Below, in pieces: positions 17,469 through 25,379 of a stretch of 64,000 nt of DNA (position 1 is the stretch's first letter; the number at the start of each line of letters is the position of its first letter). Origin of the DNA: Verrucomicrobiaceae bacterium (GTDB lineage Bacteria; Verrucomicrobiota; Verrucomicrobiia; Verrucomicrobiales; Akkermansiaceae); NCBI GenBank assembly GCA_027485995.1, contig JAIXPW010000263.1, positions 1 to 64,000 on the forward strand, read 5' to 3'. Position numbers and translations under genes: made by a program. The notes under the pieces are model-generated. The model had not been told where the DNA came from. It made no database searches and saw nothing but the letters and a program-made list of their open reading frames with translations.

Positions 17469-18500
17469 TCAGCTCGCGGCGCTGAGCTTGCGTCCGCCCA
17501 TCTGGCCGAAGCGCAGCAACACGTCGCGGGTATCAGCCCGGGCAAGTTGGACAGCATTCTCACGAAGGCGGTTGAGGCCTTCGGTGAGAGTTGCCATTGC
17601 TCCGGGCTGATTGCGGTAGTCCTCGGCACTGCGGCTGAGGAGATCCCGGCGGAAGCGCTCCAGCGTCTGTTCGAGTTGCTGATCTCCAGCGAAGTTCAGC
17701 GAGCGGAAGCTATCGATGAAGGAGCTGAGGCGATTCAACGTGCGCTGGTGGACGCCGTTCTCGCTACCGTCAATGGTGGCGAGAACCTCCGTCGCCAGGC
17801 GTGCCGTTTCCTCGCGTAGGGATGAGACGCATTCCCGGATGAAGCCATCCAGGTCGGCTTGCATACGACGCGAGGCGTCATCCGCAATCCTTCGACGGTC
17901 TTCCGCGATTTCGAGCTGCTCGACGCCTTCCACGACCTCCAACCGGATACTGTCCGGGGCGGCGATCTGGAAGAGACGGGTTTCGAAACCGAAGCGCTTG
18001 GTGATGTCGCCGGCCGGTGGGAATGACTGCTCGATGGTGGCAATGAGTCGTTCGGCGCTTCCGTTCATCTGATGGGCAGCTTGACGCCATTCGGCCATCG
18101 CACTCTCGCGCAGCGGACCGTAGCCCGCCACGAAGTCGAGTGTGGCTTCCCGGAACTCATCACGAAGTTTATCGATTCGATCAGTGAGATCTGCGAGCCG
18201 GGGATTCGGAACAAAGCGCCCAATACCCCCTAGGAATGGGAAGCTGGAACCTTCGACAAGTGCATGGGCACGGGATTCAATCAGTGCGAACGGAGCAAGT
18301 GCATCACGAGGGATGAGTCGCTTGTGCCCAAGCTGAATGAGTCGGTCGCTGACCTGGCTGGAATCAAGCCCGAGGTCTTCAGGGTTGAGACGTTTGCAGC
18401 CTCGCCAGTAGCGGACGGAGGTGGAAATGAGGACTCCCCGGCGGCAGACAGCGTCAAGGAGCCGCTGGTTCTGAGGATGGGTCGATGAGGTTGAGGACAT
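17469..18500 (-). CDS. DUF3150 family protein
   Basis: The 343-residue protein opens with VLISTSVRYWRGCKRLNPEDLGL, then LGHKRLIPRDALAPFALIESRAHALVEGSSFPFLGGIGRFVP, both typical of DUF3150. Residues 110-330 look long-helical and charged, with possible coiled coils. DUF3150 proteins are known from phages and plasmids, often near MoxR-type or other AAA ATPases, with no known activity. Here it precedes the DUF1257/AAA operon. A terminator sits between it and the upstream small membrane gene. Its leader CACCAAGAATCTCATG nearly repeats that of the degenerate AAA gene. Confidence 0.82.
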   Translation of the reverse strand: MSSTSSTHPQNQRLLDAVCRRGVLISTSVRYWRGCKRLNPEDLGLDSSQVSDRLIQLGHKRLIPRDALAPFALIESRAHALVEGSSFPFLGGIGRFVPNPRLADLTDRIDKLRDEFREATLDFVAGYGPLRESAMAEWRQAAHQMNGSAERLIATIEQSFPPAGDITKRFGFETRLFQIAAPDSIRLEVVEGVEQLEIAEDRRRIADDASRRMQADLDGFIRECVSSLREETARLATEVLATIDGSENGVHQRTLNRLSSFIDSFRSLNFAGDQQLEQTLERFRRDLLSRSAEDYRNQPGAMATLTEGLNRLRENAVQLARADTRDVLLRFGQMGGRKLSAAS

Positions 18501-18514
18501 GAGATTCTTGGTGG
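18498..18514 (-). promoter_or_regulatory. A/C-rich translation leader shared by two genes
   Basis: The minus-strand leader CCACCAAGAATCTCATG matches that of the AAA gene at 11472-11488 (CCACCAAGAACCTCATG) with one change. Neither has a Shine-Dalgarno purine run. A similar CACCAAGTTCATG precedes the gene starting at 16386. Confidence 0.5.
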
Positions 18515-18530
18515 TTGGTTGTTGGAAACG

Positions 18531-18568
18531 AAAAGCCCGCCGGGGTCACAGGACCGGGGCGGGCTTTT
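18531..18568 (-). terminator. Rho-independent terminator before the DUF3150 gene
   Basis: AAAAGCCCGCC (18531-18541) and GGCGGGCTTTT (18558-18568) form a perfect 11-bp stem. On the minus strand the stem ends in TTTT. It lies between the 52-residue gene stop (18585) and the DUF3150 start (18500), leaving little room for a promoter. Confidence 0.8.
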
Positions 18569-18584
18569 GTCGATGGAGGTTGAA

Positions 18585-18743
18585 TCAGTGCGGCGACACC
18601 AGGTTCGCAGTGATCACCACGACCAGGAGGAGTAGTAAAAGTCCTGAGATGAATGGGCCGAGCAGGCAGAAGGCAAATACACTAAGGCCGAGAAGTAGAG
18701 CCCACGGCCAGAGATCGAAGATACTGAAATCGTTATCGTTCAT
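18585..18743 (-). CDS. Small two-helix membrane protein
   Basis: The 52-residue protein, from ATG 18743, starts MNDNDFSIFDLWPW. Two hydrophobic segments follow (about 14-29 and 32-48, the second rich in Leu and Val), leaving a very short tail. It has no signal-peptide cleavage pattern, so it is probably an inner-membrane hairpin. Size and shape recall holins or small toxins, but there is no lysin nearby. It lies between the nuclease gene and a strong terminator. Function unknown. Confidence 0.6.
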   Translation of the reverse strand: MNDNDFSIFDLWPWALLLGLSVFAFCLLGPFISGLLLLLLVVVITANLVSPH

Positions 18744-18796
18744 TTGAATTACAATGGGGTATTGGATTGGATTAAGGAGGACGATGCAGGCGCGTT

Positions 18797-19624
18797 TCAC
18801 CGCTTCTCGGGCTTCCAGCGCATGCACTCGTTTCTGAATTGGCACCACGAGCAGTGCATGCCGGGTGAGGGATGGAACCTCTCTGCAACGATACCATCGA
18901 CAGCCGTATTGAGCAGACCGACGACACGGTCCTTCCGGACCTTGCTGGCTGGCTTCAGCGACACTCGCTGAATCGATGGGGTCTTGGTCTTGACCAGATA
19001 CACGAGGTCCAGCGACTTCGGAGTGATCCCGATGGCGGCTTCCAGTAGGAGTTGGTAACTGACCAACTGGATCTCGTGATCGAATGCCGCCTGGTCCGGG
19101 TTGGCCTTGGTGGCGGAACTCTTGTAATCGACTGGAGTGTAGTCGTGTTCAACGAGGTCCACTGCACCATTGAGCGGAACCGGAAGACCGGGGATCTTCT
19201 CGTTGAGTGGAACTTCCACAGCACGAGGTTTCTCCTTGGGCACCTCGTCGGAGTCGAGGTAGGCAGCCACGACACGAAGTCCTGACTGTCTGGATTCCAG
19301 ACGCTCGGTTTCATCTTTAAACTTCACCGGGCCTTCCACCGTTTCGAGGCGGGTGAACGCCGTGTCGAACATCTCGGCCACGGCCACTGGTGAATCATCA
19401 GTCCCTCGCCAGCGGGCAAGGTGGAAGCCTTGCAATGCCTCGTGAACTGCTTTCCCAAGATGGAGCGCCACCGTGGTAGGCTTCTTGATGCAAGCAACGC
19501 GTTCGAAGTAGAAGCGCAGGCTGCATCCGAGGTAGCTCTTGGCGGCAGACGGACTGATGTAGGCCGGGAGGAAATCGGCTACTGGACTCCCAGTTGCGGG
19601 TTGATCGACAACTGAATGAATCAC
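18797..19624 (-). CDS. PD-(D/E)XK nuclease of the RecB/Cas4 type with a predicted Fe-S cluster
   Basis: The protein has 275 residues. It opens the core with ISPSAAKSYLGCSLRFYFE, then LHLGKAVHEAL (H61), NGAVDLVEHDYTPVDYKSS (D156, D166, K168) and QLVSYQ (Q186). Four cysteines, C34 and C258-x2-C261-x5-C267, match the 4Fe-4S arrangement of AddB and Cas4 nucleases. All expected catalytic residues are present, so single-strand or end-processing nuclease activity is likely. The start overlaps the 176-residue gene by 4 bases. No cas genes or CRISPR array are visible nearby, so a Cas4 role is not supported; recombination or replication is more likely. Confidence 0.88.
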   Translation of the reverse strand: MIHSVVDQPATGSPVADFLPAYISPSAAKSYLGCSLRFYFERVACIKKPTTVALHLGKAVHEALQGFHLARWRGTDDSPVAVAEMFDTAFTRLETVEGPVKFKDETERLESRQSGLRVVAAYLDSDEVPKEKPRAVEVPLNEKIPGLPVPLNGAVDLVEHDYTPVDYKSSATKANPDQAAFDHEIQLVSYQLLLEAAIGITPKSLDLVYLVKTKTPSIQRVSLKPASKVRKDRVVGLLNTAVDGIVAERFHPSPGMHCSWCQFRNECMRWKPEKR

Positions 19625-20151
19625 GACCGCATCCTCCTTCCATTGTCCCGCTGGTAAGCAGAACCGTTGGTCCGGGAAGCGTTCTGAACAATCCCACCAT
19701 GAGCGGCGAGAAGCTCATTGATGAGCCCGCTAGCCTCGACCTTGTTCAGGAGCTTGACCCCCTTGCCGAAACGCTCGACAGCCAGAGCTTCGATGTCGTT
19801 GCGGTCGAGTTGGTGCTCATCAACGATACTGGTTATCAGCTGGCGCTGCTTATCAGTGCAGTTCCAGCCCTGGTTGGATGGCCTCGGCTTACCGTTGACG
19901 GAGGGAGGCTTGGAGCCGTTCCCGTTGGCATTCGGTGCATCAAGCATTCCGTAGTCCGCCGATGGGACGAAGCCAGTCGTCTGGATCTGTTCGTCAACAT
20001 TGGACTGGAGGAGGTGGTAGAGGCGCTCCGCTTCACCGGCGATGTCACCAGTGGCGACGAGCTCGGTTTCGATAGAGACGCTGAATTGGTGCGAGCTGAA
20101 TCCTGGAAGGCCCAGGCGCTTACAGTAAGTGGCATTCAATTTGATCGCCAT
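19621..20151 (-). CDS. Conserved hypothetical protein paired with the nuclease
   Basis: The 176-residue protein starts at ATG 20151 with MAIKLNATYCKRLGLPGFSSHQF. Starting at 20259 would run through a hairpin and is rejected. Residues 1-60 look like an alpha/beta domain (FSVSIETEL), 75-110 are low complexity (N, G, P, S), and a C-terminal helical domain follows (QLITSIVDEHQLDRNDIEALAVERFGKG). The stop overlaps the nuclease start (19621-19624), so the two are translationally coupled. It could be a DNA-binding or single-strand-binding partner. That is an inference from position. Confidence 0.7.
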   Translation of the reverse strand: MAIKLNATYCKRLGLPGFSSHQFSVSIETELVATGDIAGEAERLYHLLQSNVDEQIQTTGFVPSADYGMLDAPNANGNGSKPPSVNGKPRPSNQGWNCTDKQRQLITSIVDEHQLDRNDIEALAVERFGKGVKLLNKVEASGLINELLAAHGGIVQNASRTNGSAYQRDNGRRMRS

Positions 20152-20181
20152 GCTGGTTGTAGGTGGGGTTAAAGGCAGAAC

Positions 20182-20211
20182 GCCCCGGCCCTCACAAAGG
20201 AAAGCCGGGGC
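20182..20211 (-). terminator. GC-rich hairpin before the 176-residue gene
   Basis: GCCCCGGC (20182-20189) and GCCGGGGC (20204-20211) form a perfect 8-bp stem 31 bases upstream of the start at 20151. Confidence 0.6.
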
Positions 20212-20373
20212 ATTCAAAATGAGGTGCCCAACCACTCGGTCGGACGGCAGGCAAAGCACCTACTTCCTCATAATTACTTAACGTGGATTCGGGTCGAATT
20301 GCAGTGATTCTTCATGAGTTTCCGACTTCGTTTGTGTTTGATTTTCAGAGCTCGTCAGGACAGGAATCAGTGC

Positions 20374-20673
20374 ATGGACCTATCCCCCTACCAACAAGAA
20401 ATGGTTGAGAAGGCTTTGGCGGATTACCGTTCGCTTTCGCCCGACAACCGCACTCGTCCTGCTGAAGCAGTCTTTGATCTTGTTGGCTCAAAACCCTACG
20501 TCGTAATCCATGCAAAGGGTCGGATTCTGGGAGTGTATGAAGTGTTTAAAGCAGGGCGGATGGGAATAGTCACAATCTGGCCCTCTGAATTCCGGGAAAA
20601 ATACGAAACGAGCAGTCCCGACAAGCGGACTTCTTTCGGGTTTGGGCACGGTATTCGTAATAGCGACTCTTGA
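20374..20673 (+). CDS. Small hypothetical protein on the plus strand
   Basis: The 99-residue protein starts at ATG 20374 with MDLSPYQQEMVEKALADY; a CAGGA element lies 9-13 bases upstream. An earlier ATG (20314) adds an unconvincing basic lead. The centre reads YVVIHAKGRILGVYEVFKAGRMGIVTIWP, a plausible beta sheet. It has no known motif. It is one of few plus-strand genes in a minus-strand cluster and lies convergent to the gene ending at 20690. It may be a late insertion. Confidence 0.5.
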   Translation: MDLSPYQQEMVEKALADYRSLSPDNRTRPAEAVFDLVGSKPYVVIHAKGRILGVYEVFKAGRMGIVTIWPSEFREKYETSSPDKRTSFGFGHGIRNSDS

Positions 20674-20689
20674 GACTTTCGGATCTATT

Positions 20690-21292
20690 CTACGGTGGGC
20701 TTTGATGGTCCGATATTGTCGATTTCGAATCGAGACCTGACGCAACGAACTGCACGGTCGATTGCAGGCCACAGGAAAGCAGTCGAGTCAGTAGAGTCAT
20801 CGCGTTGTCGATTGGCAAACCTCCCGGAAGTGGAGCGATAAGCAGGGTTTGAGCATTCCAAAGCGGAAACATCCCTGGGGGCTGAGCACCGAGCTTTGAA
20901 ACTAAGCTACCGAGTGATCCCTCCAGTTTGCCCGGTGTTGGCATCCTATGGAAGAGGTGAAGGTCGAATAGGGAATACTCATCCCCACAGTTCGGGACCT
21001 CAGCCAGGAATTCGCTTACCGAGATCGCCACGGCATCACCCTCCACAGCTCGAATCCGGGTCGCTCCGTGCTGGAGTTGAATGACACCTCTCCTCACCAC
21101 GAGGACAAGAAACCGCTGATGAAGTTCGATTCTCAATGGATCAAACTCCGATCCCATCGGCACCCTCCAGAGCGTCGAGAACGACTTACGGCTGTCCTTC
21201 CAAACGTGGCGTTCGTGCTGAGGAATATCAGCAGGCCACATCGCGCAACGCTTCGATCTCGCGAACGGGGAGAAGACCTGAGCCAGTTTCAT
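20690..21292 (-). CDS. Hypothetical protein with a cupin-like segment
   Basis: The 200-residue protein starts at ATG 21292, four bases after the stop of the DUF3987-like gene, which favours this start over 21385. The middle (RFLVLVVRRGVIQLQHGATRIRAVEGDAVAI) resembles the double-strand fold of AraC-type cupin sensors, but no helix-turn-helix follows. No catalytic motif is visible. It probably shares a transcript with the DUF3987-like gene. The assignment is weak. Confidence 0.5.
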   Translation of the reverse strand: MKLAQVFSPFARSKRCAMWPADIPQHERHVWKDSRKSFSTLWRVPMGSEFDPLRIELHQRFLVLVVRRGVIQLQHGATRIRAVEGDAVAISVSEFLAEVPNCGDEYSLFDLHLFHRMPTPGKLEGSLGSLVSKLGAQPPGMFPLWNAQTLLIAPLPGGLPIDNAMTLLTRLLSCGLQSTVQFVASGLDSKSTISDHQSPP

Positions 21293-21296
21293 GAAG

Positions 21297-22868
21297 TTAC
21301 CCGAGTGACTGACAAACTGACGGACTGACACTGACGAGTTCCAGCTTAGGACTCGAAAAACGGACCGTCTTACCTTCGCGTTCAATGAGACCGAGCTCGA
21401 CCGCTCGATCGAGGATCGGCATAAGCTGAGTGTAGTCCTGTGCGGAGTAGCTTCGGAACAATGTCCTGGTGCTGCATGGTCCGATCCTTCTCACCTTCGA
21501 CACCATTGTCGTAATGGGATCCGGAAGGTCCGGTTCGCTTCGTTCTCGATTGTGCTGCTGGCAACCTGTGACCGTCTCTTGGGACTGAAGCCAGGTTCTG
21601 CTCGTTGTCTCTAGGAGTTCCTTCCCCACCCACTCCGCAATCCGGATGTCCACTGCCTCCACCTGGGGTGCCCGAGGGTTCCGGAAGAGACAGACGCAAA
21701 GAGCAAGCTTGGCAACAAGAGTCGGACCACTCTCACTCCACAATCGGGAAGTCTGTTCATCCTGCTCTGCTTTGTTGAGGAGATCTTGCCGGACCCGGAT
21801 GAACTCGTCCCTGGCTTCCGCTGTAATTACGGCGAAGCGAACATCACGATCCAGACGCAGGGCAAACAATCTGGAAACCAGCCTTGCCCATTCATCACCT
21901 GGATCAGCGCGATCCATCAATCGGAAGGACTTTGCACTGGGAGAGCATACAAACATGCCGTCCAGAGCTCCAGATCGAGCCATCACACGATCTTGAAGCG
22001 CATCCTGCAGTTCCCGCTTTTCAACCAGAAGCAGCGTGGAGATGGAGGAGCGACTGAAGTAACGACCTCCGGAGAATTCCAGCCGTCCACCGCACTCAGC
22101 GTTTCTCCGGAAAGCGGACAAGCGAGCGAGACTCCGCTCATTGAGCCACAGCATCCGATCGAAGTAGCCGGGTGATGTGGCGATTTCCAGAATGGATCGG
22201 TCAAATGAGCAGCGCTCCAGTTCATCGAGTTCCGAAGAGCCAAGCTCAGAGATCAGCACCATGGGTTTCATGCGAAATCGAAGGGCGCGGAGCTTGGAGC
22301 GCATCAGCTCAATCCCCTTACACAGGCGCTCATACTCTTGTCGCATCTGGACGTCCTGTTGCTTGCAGAAGGCATTCATCATCGCCTTGTCATCCTCCAG
22401 GGTCTTCTCAAGCACTTCGCGCTGGCTCAGCAATGGGCACAGGAGCGATTCCAACTTGCAAAGCTCCGTGCGCTGCGAACGAACGTCGCTGAGGTGCTCA
22501 TAACACCTCAGGAGGTCTACGATAGCCATGTCGAAGCTGTCGGTGATTCGTTGGAGCCCACGATGAAGCGCCGGTGCCTTGTCACGGATAACTGCCAGCT
22601 GGAGATTCGGACCCAATTCTCCCACCAATGGCCCCCTCAGCTTGACGCTGTTCCCAGCTATTCCGCCGGCGAAGGTCAGGATTATCGCTGTTGCAGAAAG
22701 TGGGTCGATATCAACCGAGGATCCCCAGGTAGAAACGAGGTCCACTAGCAGAGGTGGCCATTCATCGGCAAGAATGGGACACCCGCCTACCCTTACTGCT
22801 GGAATGCTGTTCGTGTCAGCGGGCATGTCAGCACAATCCGGATCTCCTTCCGATTCGTTCATGCCCAA
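21297..22868 (-). CDS. DUF3987-like protein lacking the P-loop
   Basis: The protein has 523 residues. Residues 35-110 follow DUF3987, a family of primase/helicase-like proteins in mobile elements: WPPLLVDLVSTWGSSVDIDP, then ILTFAGGIAGNSVKLRG, then PNLQLAVI. DUF3987 normally continues with G.PGSGKSP; here it is IRDKAPALHRG, so the nucleotide-binding loop is gone. A long helical insert with charged residues follows (about 110-200). The C-terminus is a winged-helix-like segment (TLFRSYSAQDYTQLMPILDRAVELGLIER). It may be a DNA-binding scaffold rather than an ATPase. Similarity is by pattern. Confidence 0.6.
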   Translation of the reverse strand: MGMNESEGDPDCADMPADTNSIPAVRVGGCPILADEWPPLLVDLVSTWGSSVDIDPLSATAIILTFAGGIAGNSVKLRGPLVGELGPNLQLAVIRDKAPALHRGLQRITDSFDMAIVDLLRCYEHLSDVRSQRTELCKLESLLCPLLSQREVLEKTLEDDKAMMNAFCKQQDVQMRQEYERLCKGIELMRSKLRALRFRMKPMVLISELGSSELDELERCSFDRSILEIATSPGYFDRMLWLNERSLARLSAFRRNAECGGRLEFSGGRYFSRSSISTLLLVEKRELQDALQDRVMARSGALDGMFVCSPSAKSFRLMDRADPGDEWARLVSRLFALRLDRDVRFAVITAEARDEFIRVRQDLLNKAEQDEQTSRLWSESGPTLVAKLALCVCLFRNPRAPQVEAVDIRIAEWVGKELLETTSRTWLQSQETVTGCQQHNRERSEPDLPDPITTMVSKVRRIGPCSTRTLFRSYSAQDYTQLMPILDRAVELGLIEREGKTVRFSSPKLELVSVSPSVCQSLG

Positions 22869-23109
22869 TTCTGAACAGGATGGTGAGGTAGTACAAGATC
22901 GATCTCCTGAATTTGAATTACGTTTTCGAGAACCTGATTCTCAACTGATGGACAGTCGAAGTGGAAGCTAGCTGCCAACGTGGTTGGAACCTGATCCGAG
23001 ATTTTCATCAGGCTATCGAACCATAAACCTTTCGAAGTAGGTATGCTGAACTTGCGCGTACTCGGCAGCCCGAACGGAATCGGAGCAAGTCGGATTCGAA
23101 TTCCACGAA

Positions 23110-23631
23110 CTAAGAAATGGGATCCTTTTCAGGGAGGAGAATGAAGCGAGCGTTCTTCCCTCGAACTGCCGGTTCGCGGCGAAGAATGACACCCATGTCT
23201 TCCAGACGCTTCAGACCTCTCGACAGGTCTTTCGGAGAGAGTTGCCACCCTTCCCGAATAACCTTCGTCACGTAGATCGAATCCACACACGGATTGATTC
23301 CCCGTTCCACTGCGCGGGATGCTGCATCACGGATGGCGAGAACGACGCGGTCAAAGCTCGAACCGTGTTGTTTCAGAATTCGATCTGACCATTTGAAAAC
23401 CGGAGCTTTCGCTGATGCAGGCTTCCAACCTGAGCGTTGGGAGTCGGAGTATTTCCCCGAAATACTACCTTCCGAAATATAACCTCCAAAAGGGGAATGC
23501 CCGGAATTGGGAATTCTGGACCCTGTGGCATGACCATTTTCGGGCATTCTCGCTGGAGCTGAAGAAGTAGGCGGCAAGGAAGCCGAAGACTTCCTTGCCG
23601 CCACGATCATGTTCCTGACATCGTCACTCAC
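23110..23631 (-). CDS. Hypothetical protein with C-terminal winged-helix-like region
   Basis: The protein has 173 residues. The first 75 are low complexity (S, P, G). Residues 85-170 look like a winged helix: DRVVLAIRDAASRAVERG, LSPKDLSRGLKRLEDMGVI and a basic wing REPAVRGKNARFIL. The start overlaps the polymerase stop by 4 bases (23628-23631). It may be a replication accessory or regulator of the polymerase operon. A 241-base intergenic stretch follows before the DUF3987-like gene, with only a weak stem at 22990-23012. Confidence 0.6.
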   Translation of the reverse strand: MSDDVRNMIVAARKSSASLPPTSSAPARMPENGHATGSRIPNSGHSPFGGYISEGSISGKYSDSQRSGWKPASAKAPVFKWSDRILKQHGSSFDRVVLAIRDAASRAVERGINPCVDSIYVTKVIREGWQLSPKDLSRGLKRLEDMGVILRREPAVRGKNARFILLPEKDPIS

Positions 23632-25379
23632 GTTACCTCCAGACCGCTTTCACGGGAGTCGAGTTCAAGACCGAGCTTCGCGGCAATCTTCTCGAAAAAG
23701 GCGAATCCGTTTTCATCGAAGAAGTGAAGTGGATGGTCTGCACGATCCACTTCCACGCGAACCTTCAGCATGTCGTGGAGGCAGATCGAAGACGCCTCTT
23801 CCATCTTCTCCACCAGCAGTTTCTCGATGCGATCCGCATCAATGGTGTCGCACTCGACCATGATCGAGTCATGAACAGTAGCAACGATCTCTACCCCGGC
23901 CTCAACGAGAAGGACAACCGCCACTCGCAGCATGTCAGATGCAGTAGCCTGGAGGAGGAAGTTCTTCGCGGTCCGAGGCTTGTAGGACTCAGGAGCCGGG
24001 TTGTAGACGAGGCCGAAAACTGTTTCAAGATCACGACCAGCCCCACCATTATTCCCACACTTTTCGGTCCACTCCCAAAAATCGGGGAAGACCCGTTTGT
24101 GGAGGCGTAGAAGTCGTTCCCCGCCGGAGGTTCCCAGCTCTGTCTTCAGCCCAATCGAAACCGCGCCCATTCCCATCAGGACCGCAAGCGACACGACCTT
24201 GTAGGCATCCCGCTCCTTTGGGTGGCTGGATTTCGTGCCATCCGGGGGGATACTGCCACAGCGACGCCCGAGGTCCAGATACGGGTCACCAGTGAGGTAG
24301 GCATTTATCATCGCCCGGTCGCGGGACAAGGTTGCTGCGATCGCATACTCTTGGCTGCTCCAGTCGGCCGAGATGATCGTCCTTCCGGGTGGTGCCTGGA
24401 TCAGCAGTCTCAACCACTTCGGCTTCGCCGGTAGGAAGGTCCGAGACCTGGGAGTGCAACGTCCTGTGATCGCTCCGAATGGGTGGAGGTCGCTGATGAG
24501 GCGGCCATCATCCCGCAACCGCAGACCATTCACCATGGCTTCCGTCAGATTCCGCTTCAAGCGGGCGATCTCGATCCAAGGTGAACCGTAATCCTCTCCC
24601 ATCATTTTCAGCGTATTCTTGTCGGACTTCAATTTACCGGTCTGAGTTCGTGGCCAGTTGATTCCCGAGGTCGCCACAAGGGCGTTGAACGCCGGTGTCG
24701 ACCATTTGCCTTCGGGGGCAATTCCATAGTCGTCAGAGAACTCTGAGATCAGCTCCCGCAACTGCATGTTGGATAAAGCCAGGAGTGGGCGTAGCCGGGT
24801 GAGATCCACCGGAATTCCCCGGTTGGTGATACGAGAACATTCCGCAGCAAACCGGCCCCGAAAGAGAGCCTGTTCCTCGTTGAAACGCTGGTCACAGACG
24901 ATTTGCTCGAAAAGCCGGGCTGTCACCACAACATCCGATTCGCAGTAATCCAGGATGTTTTCACGGTCATCGTCCGAGTACGGGCCACCGCTCAGGATCA
25001 GATCTCGCATAAAGCTTTTCTCCTCCGCCCCGATCGTAGCCACACCCCGGCGAGCGCAGCATCCCAAGAGCTTGAAGCCGCCTTCCAGTTTCTCACCGCA
25101 AGCGAGAACCCGCTCCTCCACGTAGGTGCAAATCCACCCACCTGGTTCGGGCCACCCCAGTTGAGCCCAGCAAAGACCCTCCGCCGGAGCGATGGAGTGA
25201 GCTACCAGGATCGTATTTTCATCGCAAGGAAAGCCAGGGCTGGACGGCATGATGCCGTCCAACCACTGGCGATAAACCCGGCCGGATTCCAAATCCTGCG
25301 CCACGACGCAGACAGGAGAGAGCCGACCGGGGCGATCCTCGCGGTATTCAAAGTCAAGGATCAGAAATTTCCGATTCAC
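23628..25379 (-). CDS. Short family A DNA polymerase with 3'-5' exonuclease domain
   Basis: The protein has 583 residues, much shorter than PolA (about 930) and typical of phages and plasmids. The exonuclease domain has LDFEYR at 8-13 and DYCESDVVV. Polymerase motif A SADWSSQEYA (near 337) keeps D and E; motif C VHDSIMVE (near 501) keeps the aspartate. Motif B reads RDAYKVVSLAVLMGMG: the Arg and Lys of the O-helix are kept, but the positions of E. coli F762 and Y766 are Leu and Met. It has no 5'-nuclease domain. ATGA overlaps join it to the genes on both sides. Confidence 0.92.
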   Translation of the reverse strand: MNRKFLILDFEYREDRPGRLSPVCVVAQDLESGRVYRQWLDGIMPSSPGFPCDENTILVAHSIAPAEGLCWAQLGWPEPGGWICTYVEERVLACGEKLEGGFKLLGCCARRGVATIGAEEKSFMRDLILSGGPYSDDDRENILDYCESDVVVTARLFEQIVCDQRFNEEQALFRGRFAAECSRITNRGIPVDLTRLRPLLALSNMQLRELISEFSDDYGIAPEGKWSTPAFNALVATSGINWPRTQTGKLKSDKNTLKMMGEDYGSPWIEIARLKRNLTEAMVNGLRLRDDGRLISDLHPFGAITGRCTPRSRTFLPAKPKWLRLLIQAPPGRTIISADWSSQEYAIAATLSRDRAMINAYLTGDPYLDLGRRCGSIPPDGTKSSHPKERDAYKVVSLAVLMGMGAVSIGLKTELGTSGGERLLRLHKRVFPDFWEWTEKCGNNGGAGRDLETVFGLVYNPAPESYKPRTAKNFLLQATASDMLRVAVVLLVEAGVEIVATVHDSIMVECDTIDADRIEKLLVEKMEEASSICLHDMLKVRVEVDRADHPLHFFDENGFAFFEKIAAKLGLELDSRESGLEVT

